Origin: Symbiodinium natans
Taxonomy: Eukaryota > Sar > Dinophyceae > Suessiales > Symbiodiniaceae
Direction of reading: 5' to 3'
Length of the DNA: 47,914 bases
Assembly (NCBI GenBank): GCA_905221605.1
Contig: CAJNDS010000960.1
Coordinates: forward strand, 1-47,914
Shown here: piece by piece, positions 34,886 to 44,470 of the stretch
How positions within the stretch are numbered: the first letter of the stretch is position 1
Layout of the letters: each line of letters opens with the position of its first letter
Notes under the pieces: generated by a model
Database searches by the model: none
Told to the model about the DNA's origin: nothing
What the model saw: only the letters and a program-made list of their open reading frames with translations
Made by a program: the position numbers and the translations under genes

Positions 34886-35885
34886 CCCGTTCTGGTGGTA
34901 AGGTTTTTGTCTTGGCAAAACCCGTGGTGGTGATAGTTCGCAGGTGCTTGTGGTCAGTTTTTTGTCTTGGTAACACCCGTGGTGGTGACAGTTTGCAGGT
35001 GCTTGTGGTAAGTTTTTTGTCTTTGCAAAGCCCGTGGTGGTGATAGTTCGCAGGTGCTTGTGGTAAGGTTTTTTTGTCTTGGCAAAACCCGTGCTTGTGG
35101 TAATGATTTTGTCTTGGCAAAACACGTGGTGGTGATAGTTCGCAGGTGCTTGTGGTAAGGTTCTTGTCTTGGCAAAACCCATGGTGGTGATAGTTCGCAG
35201 GTGCTTGTGGTAAGGTTTTTGTCTTGGCAAAACCCGTGGTGGTGATAGTTCGCAGGTGCTTGTGGTAAGGTTTTTGTCTTGGCAAAACCCGTGGTAGTGA
35301 TGGTGCGCAGGTCCTTGTGGTAAGGTTTTTGTCTTGGCAAAATCCGTGGTGGTGATAGTTCGCAGGTGCTTGTGGTAAGGTTTTTGTCTTGGCAAAACCC
35401 GTGGTGGTGATAGTTCGCAGGTGCTGCTGGTAAGGTTTTTGTCTTGGCACAACCCGTGGTGGTGATAGTTCGCAGGTGCTTGTGGTAAGGTTTTTGTCTT
35501 GGCACAACCCGTGGTGGTGATAGTTCGCAGGTGCTTGTGGTAAGGTTCTTGTCTTTGCAAAACCCGTGGTGGTGATAGTTCGCAGGTGTTTGTGATAAGT
35601 TTTTTGTCTTGTCAAAACCAGTGGTGGTAATAGTGCGCAGGTGCTTGTGTTAAGATTTTTGTCTTGGCAAAACCCGTGGTGGTGACAGTTCGCAGGTGCT
35701 TGTGGTCAGGTTTTTGTCTTGGCAAACCCGTGGTGGTGATAGTTCGCAGGTGATTGTGGTAAGGTGTTTGTCTTGGCAAAACCCGTGCTTGTTGTGATTT
35801 TTGTCTTGGCAAAACCCGTGGTGGTTATAGTTCGCAGGTGCTTGTGGTAAGGTTTTTGTCTTGGCAAAACCCGTGGCCGTGATAG
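34886..35885 (+). repeat. 1,313-bp tandem duplication, right copy (partial)
   Basis: The matching markers lie at 34,886, 35,608, 35,784 and 35,871. Small changes separate the copies, for example CTTGTTGTG instead of CTTGTGGTG after the truncated-unit junction. The match fades after about 35,885, where units leading into the next duplication begin. Confidence 0.82.
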
Positions 35886-36064
35886 TTCGCAGGTGCTTGT
35901 GGTAAGGTTTTTGTCTTGGCAGAACCCGTGGTGGTGATAGTTCGCAGGTGCTTGTGGAAAGGTTTTTGTCTTGGCAAAACCCGTGGTGGTGACAGTTCGC
36001 AGGTGCTTGTGGTAAGGTTTTTGTCTTGGCAAAACTCGTGGTGGTGATAGTTCGCAGGTGCTTG

Positions 36065-38699
36065 TGGTAAGGTTTTTGTCTTGGCAAAACCCGTTGTGGT
36101 GATAGCTCGCAGGTGCTTGTGGTAAGGTTTTGTCTTGGCAAAACCCGTGGCGGTGATAGCTCGCAGGTGCTTGTGGTAGGGTTTTTGGTCTTGGCAAAAC
36201 CCGTGGCGGTGATAGCTCGCAGGTGCTTGTGGTAAGGTTTTTGGTCTTGGCAAAACCCGCGGTGGGGATAGATCGCAGGTGCTTGTGGCAAGTTTTTTGT
36301 CTTGGCAAAACCCGTGGTGGTGATGGTTCGCAGGTGCTTGTGGTAAGGTTTTTGTCTTGGCAAAACCCATGGTGGTGATAGTTCGAAAGTTGATAAAACA
36401 CATGGTGGTGATAGTTCGCAGGGGCTTGTGGTAAGGTTTTTGTCTTGGCAAAACCCGTGGTGGTGATAGTTCGCAGGTGCTTGTGGTAAGGTTTTTTGTC
36501 TTGCCAAAACCTGTGGTGGTGATAGTTCGCAGGTGCTTGTGGTAGGTTTTTTTGTCTTGGCAAAAACCCGTGATGGTGATAGTTCGCAGGTGCTTGTAGT
36601 CAGGTTTTTGTCTTTGCAAAACCCGTGGTGGTGATAGTTCGCAGGTGCTTGTGGCAAGGTTTTTGTCTTGGCAAAACCCGTGGCGGTGATAACTCGCAGG
36701 TGCTTGTGGTAAGGTTTCTGTCTTGGCAAAACCCGTGGTGGTGATAGCTCGCAGGTGATTTTGGTAAGGAATTTTGGTCTTGGCAAAACCCGTGGTGGTG
36801 ATAGTTCGCAGGTGCTTGTGGTAAGTTTTTTGTCTTGGAAAAACCCGTGGTGGTGATAGTTGGCAGGTGGTTGTGGTAAGTCTTTTTGTCTTGGCAAAGA
36901 CCGTGTTGGTGATAGTTCGCAGGTTGGCAAATCCCGTGGTGGTGACAGTTCGCAGGTGCTTGTGGTAAGTTTTTTGTCTTTGCAAAACCCGTGGTGGTGA
37001 TAGTTCGCAGGTGCTTGTGGTAAGTTTTTTGTCTTTGCACAACCCGTGGTGGTGATAGTTCGCAGGTGCTTGTGGTAAGGTTTTTGTCTTGGCAAAACCC
37101 GTGGTGATGACAGTTCGCAGGTGCTTGTGGTAAGGTTTCTGTCTTGGCAAAACCCGTGGTGGTGATAGCACGCAGGTGCTTGTGGTAAGTTTTTTGTCTT
37201 GGCAAAACCCGTGGTGCTGACAGTTCGCAGGTGCTTGTGGTAAGGTTTTGTCTTGGCAAAACCCGTGGTGGTGATAGTTCGCAGGTGCTTGTGGTAAGGT
37301 TTTTGTCTTGGCAAAACCCGTGGCGGTGATAGTTCGCAGGTGCTTGTTGAAAGTTTTTTGTCTTGGCAAAACCCGTGGTGGTGATAGTTCGCAGGTGCTC
37401 GGCAAAACCTGTGGTGGTGATAGTTCGCCGGTGCTTGTGGTAAGGTTTTTGTCTTGGCAAAGTCCGTGGTGGTGATAGTTCGCGGGTGCTTGTGGTAAGG
37501 TATTTGTCTTGGCAAAACCCGTGGTGGTGATAGTTCGCCGGTGCTTGTGGTAAGTTTTTTGTCTTGGCAAAACCCGTCGTGGTGATAGTTCGCAGGTGCT
37601 TGTGGAAAGTTTTTTGTCTTGGCAAAACCCGTGGTGGTGATTGTTTTCAGGTGCTTGTGATAAGGTTTTTGTCTTGGCAAACCCGTGGTGGTGATAGTTC
37701 GCAGGTGCTTGTGGTAAGGTTTGTGTCTTGGCAAAACCCGTGGTGGTGCTAGTTCGCAGGTGCTTGTGGTAAGGTTTTTGTCTTGGCAAAACCCGTGGTG
37801 GTGATAATTCGCAGGTGCTTGTGGTAAGGTTTTTGTCTTGGCAAAACCTGTGGTGGTGATAGTTCGCAGGAGCTTGTGGTAAGGTTCTTGTCTTGGCAGA
37901 ACCCGTGGTGGTGATAGTTCGCAGGTGCTTGTGGTAAGGTTTTTGACTTGGCAAAACCCGTGGTGGTGATGGTTCGCAGGTGCTTGTGGTCAGGTTTTTG
38001 TCTTGGCAAAACCCGTGGTGGTGATAGTTCGCAGCTGCTTGTGGTAAGGTTTTTGTCTTGGCAAGACCCGTGGTGGTGATAGTTTGCAGGTGCTTGTGGC
38101 AAGGTTTTGTCTTGGCAAAACCCGTTGTGGTGATAGTTCGCAGGTGCTTGTGGTAAGGTTTTTGTCTTGGCAAGACCCGTGGTGGTTATAGTTCGCAGGT
38201 GCTTATGGTAAGGTTTTTGTCTTGGCAAAACCCGCGGCGGTAATAGTTCGCAGGTGCTTGTGGCAAGGTTTTTGTCTTGGCAAAACCCGTGGTGGTGATA
38301 GTTCGCAGGTGCTTGTGGCAAGCTTTTTGGGCAAAACCTGTGGTGGTGATTGTTCGCAGGTGCTTGTGGTAAGGTTTTTGTCTTGGCAAAAACCCGTGGT
38401 GGTGATAGTTCGCAGGGGCTTGTGGTAAGGTTTTTGTCTTGGCAAAACCCGTGGTGGTGATAGTCCGCAGGTGTTTGTGGTAAGGTTTTTGTCTTGGCAA
38501 AACCCGGCTTGGGGTGATAGTTCGCAGGTGCTTGTGGTAGGGTTTTTGTCTTGGCAAAGTCCGGGGTGGTGATAGTTCGCAGGTGCTTGTGGTAAGGTTT
38601 TTGTCTTGGCAAAACCCGTGGTGGTGATAGTTCGCAGATGCTTGTGGTAAGGTTTTTGTCTTGGCAAAGCCCGTGGTGGTGATTGTTCTTAGGTGCTTG
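36065..38699 (+). repeat. 2.64-kb tandem duplication, left copy
   Basis: The segment is rich in distinctive units: GATAGCTCGC, GGGGATAGATCGC at about 36,266, GTTCGAAAGTTGATAAAAC at 36,381, TGGCAGGTGGTTG at 36,861, GCTCGGCAAAACC at about 37,399 and CCCGGCTTGGGG at 38,503. All recur downstream at an offset of 2,635-2,636, or at 2,689-2,690 in the middle part, where the right copy has an extra monomer that is compensated later. It ends near a GATTGTTCTTAGG unit. Confidence 0.88.
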
Positions 38700-41335
38700 T
38701 GGTAAGGTTTTTGTCTTGGCAAAACCCGTGGTGGTGATAGCTCGCAGGTGCTTGTGGTAAAGTTTTGTCTTGGCAAAACCCGTGGCGGTGATAGCTCGCA
38801 GGTGCTTGTGGTAAGGTTTTGTCTTGGCAAAACCCGTGGCGGTGATAACTCGCAGGTGCTTGTGGTAAGGTTTTTGGTCTTGGCAAAACCCGTGGCGGTG
38901 ATAGCTCGCAGGTGCTTGTGGTAAGGATTTTGGTCTTGGCAAAACCCGCGGTGGGGATAGATCGCAGGTGCTTGTGGCAAGTTTTTTGTCTTGGCAAAAC
39001 CCGTGGTGGTGATGGTTCGCAGGTGCTTGTGGTAAGGTTTTTGTCTTGGCAAAACCCATGGTGGTGATAGTTCGAAGGTTGATAAAACACATGGTGGTGA
39101 TAGTTCGCAGGGGCTTGTGGTAAGGTTTTTGTCTTGGCAAAACCCGTGGTGGTGATAGTTCGCAGGTGCTTGTGGTAAGGTTTTTTGTCTTGCCAAAACC
39201 TGTGGTGGTGATAGTTCGCAGGTGCTTGTGGTAGGTTTTTTTGTCTTGGCAAAAACCCGTGATGGTGATAGTTCGCAGGTGCTTGTGGTCAGGTTTTTGT
39301 CTTGGCAAAACCCGTGGTGGTGATAGTTCGCAGGTGCTTGTGGCAAGGTTTTTGTCTTGGCAAGACCCGTGGTGATGACAGTTTGCAGGTGCTTGTGGCA
39401 AGGTTTCTGTCTTGGCAAAACCCGTTGTGGTGATAGTTCGCAGGTGCTTGTGGTAAGGAATTTTGGTCTTGGCAAAACCCGTGGTGGTGATAGTTCGCAG
39501 GTGCTTGTGGTAAGTTTTTTTGTCTTGGAAAAACCCGTGGTGGTGATAGTTGGCAGGTGGTTGTGGTAAGTCTTTTTGTCTTGGCAAAGACCGTGTTGGT
39601 GATAGTTCGCAGGTTGGCAAATCCCGTGGTGGTGACAGTTCGCAGGTGCTTGTGGTAAGTTTTTTGTCTTTGCAAAACCCGTGGTGGTGATAGTTCGCAG
39701 GTGCTTGTGGTAAGTTTTTTGTCTTTGCACAACCCGTGGTGGTGATAGTTCGCAGGTGCTTGTGGTAAGGTTTTTGTCTTGGCAAAACCCGTGGTGATGA
39801 CAGTTCGCAGGTGCTTGTGGTAAGGTTTCTGTCTTGGCAAAACCCGTGGTGGTGATAGCACGCAGGTGCTTGTGGTAAGTTTTTTGTCTTGGCAAAACCC
39901 GTGGTGGTGATAGTTCGCAGGTGCTTGTGGTAAGGTTCTTGTCTTGGCAAAACCCGTGGCGGTGATAGTTCGCAGGTGCTTGTTGAAAGTTTTTTGTCTT
40001 GGCAAAACCCGTGGTGGTGATAGTTCGCAGGTGCTCGGCAAAACCTGTGGTGGTGATAGTTCGCCGGTGCTTGTGGTAAGGTTTTTGTCTTGGCAAAGTC
40101 CGTGGTGGTGATAGTTCGCGGGTGCTTGTGGTAAGGTATTTGTCTTGGCAAAACCCGTGGTGGTGATAGTTCGCCGGTGCTTGTGGTAAGTTTTTTGTCT
40201 TGGCAAAACCCGTCGTGGTGATAGTTCGCAGGTGCTTGTGGAAAGTTTTTTGTCTTGGCAAAACCCGTGGTGGTGATTGTTTTCAGGTGCTTGTGATAAG
40301 GTTTTTGTCTTGGCAAACCCGTGGTGGTGATAGTTCGCAGGTGCTTGTGGTAAGGTTTGTGTCTTGGCAAAACCCGTGGTGGTGCTAGTTCGCAGGTGCT
40401 TGTGGTAAGGTTTTTGTCTTGGCAAAACCCGTGGTGGTGATAATTCGCAGGTGCTTGTGGTAAGGTTTTTGTCTTGGCAAAACCTGTGGTGGTGATAGTT
40501 CGCAGGTGCTTGTGGTAAGGTTCTTGTCTTGGCAAAACCCGTGGTGGTGATAGTTCGCAGGTGCTTGTGGTAAGGTTTTTGACTTGGCAAAACCCGTGGT
40601 GGTGATGGTTCGCAGGTGCTTGTGGTCAGGTTTTTGTCTTGGCAAAACCCGTGGTGGTGATAGTTCGCAGGTGCTTGTGGTAAGGTTTTTGTCTTGGCAA
40701 GACCCGTGGTGGTGATAGTTCGCAGGAGCTTGTGGCAAGGTTTTGTCTTGGCAAAACCCGTTGTGGTGATAGTTCGCAGGTGCTTGTGGTAAGGTTTTTG
40801 TCTTGGCAAGACCCGTGGTGGTTATAGTTCGCAGGTGCTTATGGTAAGGTTTTTGTCTTGGCAAAACCCGCGGCGGTAATAGTTCGCAGGTGCTTGTGGC
40901 AAGGTTTTTGTCTTGGCAAAACCCGTGGTGGTGATAGTTCGCAGGTGCTTGTGGCAAGCTTTTTGGGCAAAACCTGTGGTGGTGATTGTTCGCAGGTGCT
41001 TGTGGTAAGGTTTTTGTCTTGGCAAAAACCCGTGGTGGTGATAGTTCGCAGGGGCTTGTGGTAAGGTTTTTGTCTTGGCAAAACCCGTGGTGGTGATAGT
41101 CCGCAGGTGTTTGTGGTAAGGTTTTTGTCTTGGCAAAACCCGGCTTGGGGTGATAGTTCGCAGGTGCTTGTGGTAGGGTTTTTGTCTTGGCAAAGTCCGG
41201 GGTGGTGATAGTTCGCAGGTGCTTGTGGTAAGGTTTTTGTCTTGGCAAAACCCGTGGTGGTGATAGTTCGCAGATGCTTGTGGTAAGGTTTTTGTCTTGG
41301 CAAAGCCCGTGGTGGTGATTGTTCTTAGGTGCTTG
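38700..41335 (+). repeat. 2.64-kb tandem duplication, right copy
   Basis: This copy directly abuts and repeats the left copy, with GATAGCTCGC at 38,736, GGGGATAGATCGC at about 38,955, TGGCAGGTGGTTG at 39,551, GCTCGGCAAAACC at about 40,035, CCCGGCTTGGGG at 41,139 and GATTGTTCTTAGG ending it. The final section (from about 40,839) is present a third time at +2,766. Confidence 0.88.
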
Positions 41336-42732
41336 TGGTAAGGTTTTTGTCTTGGCAAAACCCGTGGCGGTGATGGTTCGCAGGTGCTTGTGGTAAGGTT
41401 TTTGTCTTGGCAAAAACCGTGGTGGTGATAGTTCGCAGGTGCTTGTGGTAAGGTTTTTGTCTTGGCAAAAACCGTGGTGGTGATAGTTCGCAGATGCTTG
41501 TGGTAAGGTTTTTGTCTTGGCAAAACCCGTGGTGATGACAGTTCGCAGGTGCTTGTGGCAAGCTTTTTGGGCAAAACCTGTGGTGGTGATTGTTCGCAGG
41601 TGCTTGTGGTAAGGTTTTTGTCTTGGCAAAACCCGTGGTGATGACAGTTCACAGGTGCTTGTGGTAAGGTTTTTGTCTTGGCAAAAAACCGTGGTGGTGA
41701 TAGTTCGTAGGTTCTTGTGGTAAGGTTTTTGTCTTGGCAAAACCCATGGTGGTGATAGTTCGCAGGTGCTTGTGGTAAGTTTTTTTGTCTTGGCAAAACC
41801 CGTCGTGGTGATAGTTCGCAGGTGCTTGTGGTAAGGTTTTGGTCTTGGCAAAACCCGTGGTGGTGATAGTTCGCAGGTGCTTGTGGTAAGGTTTTTGTCT
41901 TGGCAAAACCCGTGGTGGTGATAGTTCGCAGGTGCTTGTGGTAAGGTTTCTTGTGGTAAGGTTTTGTCTTGGCAAAACCCGTGGTGGTGATAGTTCGCAG
42001 GTGCTTGTGGTAAGGTTTTGTCTTGGCAAAGCCCGTGGTCGTGATAGTTCGCAGGTGCTTGTGGTAAGGTTTTTGTCTTGGCAAAGCACGTGGTGGTGAT
42101 AGTTCGCAGGTGCTTGTGGTAAGGTTTTTGTCTTGGCAAAACCCGTGCTTGTGGAAAGGATTTTGTCTTGGCAAAACCCGTGGTGGTGATTGTTCGCAGG
42201 TGCTTGTGGTCAGGTTTTTGTCTTGGCAAAGTCCGTGGTGGTGACAGTTCGCAGGTGCTTGTGATAAGGTTTTTGTCTTGGCAAAACCCGTGGTGGTGAT
42301 AGTTCACAGGTTCTTGTGGTAAGGTTTTTGTCTTGGCAAAACCCATGGTGGTGATAGTTCGCAGGTGCTTGTGGTAAGGTTTTGGTCTTGGCAAAACCCG
42401 TGGTGGTGATAGTTCGCAGGTGCTTGTGGTAAGGTTTTCGTCTTGGCAAAACCCGTGGTGGTGATAGTTCGCAGGTGCTTGTGGTAAGGTTTTTGTCTTG
42501 GCAAAACCCGTGGTGGTGATAGTTCGCAGGTGCTTGTGGTAAGGTTTTTGTTTTTGCAAAACCCGTGGTGGTGATAGTTCGCAGGTGCTTGTGGTAAGGT
42601 TCTTTGTCTTGGCAAAACCCGTGGTGGTGATAGTTCGCAGGTGCTTGTGGAAAGGTTTTTGTCTTTGCAAAACCCGTGGTGGTGATAGTTCGCAGGTGCT
42701 TGTGGTAAGGTTTTTGTCTTGGCAAAACCCGT

Positions 42733-43255
42733 GGCGGTTGAGATTCCATAGGGGCGCCCTTGTGCTAATGGGTTTTCTCTTTGGCCAAATCCCTGGTGTG
42801 TGGTAGCTAGTTCTCAATATGCTGTGGTAAGTGTTTTTGTCGTGCCTGGCAAAAACCCGTGGGTGTGAGTTGTAGTTCGCAGGGTGCTTGTGGTAAGTGT
42901 TTGCTTGGGCAAAAACGACGGGGGGGTGGGCTAGTTCGCAGGTTGCTGGGGGGGCTGGGAAGGTTTTGTCTTGGCCAACCCGTTGGGTGGGCTCTCCCGG
43001 CTCAGGTGCTGTGGTAGGGTTTTTTGTACTTTCGGCACAACTCCGCTGGTGGTGAATGTTCGCAGGTGCTTGTGGTAAGGTTCATTGTCTTTGCAAAACC
43101 GCCGCGCAGACGTCGGTGATAGGTTCGACATGTGCATTTGTGTAAGGTTTTGTCTTGGAAATAAAAAAGCGGTGGCGTGCAATAGTTCGCCAAGGTGCTT
43201 GTGGTTAGGTTTTTTGTCTTGCAAAACTCTGTGCATTTGTAGGTAAGGTTTTTTT
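42733..43255 (+). repeat. strongly degenerate stretch of satellite
   Basis: This is the most divergent part of the array. The 55-bp rhythm can still be followed, but units carry many insertions and substitutions. Examples are GAGATTCCATAGGGGCGCCC, TTTGGCCAAATCCCTGG, TCGTGCCTGGCAAAAACCC, GACGGGGGGGTGGGC and CGCCGCGCAGACGTCGG. Regular units resume abruptly near 43,256. No inserted element or gene is recognisable. It may be an older, unhomogenised remnant, an old array junction, or poor-quality sequence at an assembly join. Confidence 0.8.
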
Positions 43256-43604
43256 GTCTTGGCAAAACCCGTGGTGGTGATAGTTCGCAGGTGCTTGTGG
43301 TAAGGTTTTTGTCTTGGCAAAACCCGTGGTGGTGATAGTTCGCAGGTGCTTGTGGTAAGGCTTTTGTCTTTGCAAAACCCGTGGTGGTGATAGTTCGCAG
43401 GTGCTTGTGGTAAGGTTTTTGTCTTGGCAAAACCCGTGGTGGTGATAGTTCGCAGGTGCTTGTGGTAAGGTTTTTGTCTTGGCAAAACCCGTGCTTGTGT
43501 TAAGTTTTTTGTCTTGGCAAAACCCGTGGTGGTGATAGTTCGCAGGTGCTTGTGGTAAGGTTTTTGTCTTGGCAACACCCGTGGTGGTGATAGTGCGCAG
43601 GTGC

Positions 43605-44470
43605 TTATGGTAAAGTTTTTGTCTTGGCAAAACCCCTGGTGGTGATAGTTCGCAGGTGCTTGTGGTAAGGTTTTTGTCTTGGCAAAACCCGTGGTGGTGA
43701 TAGTTCGCAGGTGCTTGTGGCAAGCTTTTTGGGCAAAACCTGTGGTGGTGATTGTTCGCAGGTGCTTGTGGTAAGGTTTTGGTCTTGGCAAAAACCCGTG
43801 GTGGTGATAGTTCGCAGGGGCTTGTGGTAAGGTTTTTGTCTTGGCAAAACCCGTGGTGGTGATAGTCCGCAGGTGTTTGTGGTAAGGTTTTTGTCTTGGC
43901 AAAACCCGGCTTGGGGTGATAGTTCGCAGGTGCTTGTGGTAGGGTTTTTGTCTTGGCAAAGTCCGGGGTGGTGATAGTTCGCAGGTGCTTGTGGTAAGGT
44001 TTTTGTCTTGGCAAAACCCGTGGTGGTGATAGTTCGCAGATGCTTGTGGTAAGGTTTTTGTCTTGGCAAAGCCCGTGGTGGTGATTGTTCTTAGGTGCTT
44101 GTGGTAAGGTTTTTGTCTTGGCAAAACCCGTGGCGGTGATGGTTCGCAGGTGCTTGTGGTAAGGTTTTTGTCTTGGCAAAAACCGTGGTGGTGATAGTTC
44201 GCAGGTGCTTGTGGTAAGGTTTTTGTCTTGGCAAAAACCGTGGTGGTGATAGTTCGCAGATGCTTGTGGTAAGGTTTTTGTCTTGGCAAAACCCGTGGTG
44301 ATGACAGTTCGCAGGTGCTTGTGGCAAGCTTTTTGGGCAAAACCTGTGGTGGTGATTGTTCGCAGGTGCTTGTGGTAAGGTTTTTGTCTTGGCAAAACCC
44401 GTGGTGATGACAGTTCACAGGTGCTTGTGGTAAGGTTTTTGTCTTGGCAAAAAACCGTGGTGGTGATAGT
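43605..44470 (+). repeat. third copy of the 40.8-41.7 kb segment (+2,766 bp)
   Basis: The segment repeats 40,839 to about 41,704 at a constant offset of 2,766. Shared markers are GGCAAGCTTTTTGGGC at about 43,721 and again about 600 bp later, CCCGGCTTGGGG at 43,905, GATTGTTCTTAGG at about 44,091 and GCAAAAAACCG at 44,447. Unlike the other duplications it is not adjacent to its source. About 1.9 kb, including the degenerate patch at 42.7-43.3 kb, lies between them. Confidence 0.85.

Noticed and set aside
42733-43255. Inserted mobile element inside the array
   Set aside because: The 55-bp rhythm and recognisable monomer words continue through the divergent stretch. No terminal repeats, target duplication or coding segment is visible.
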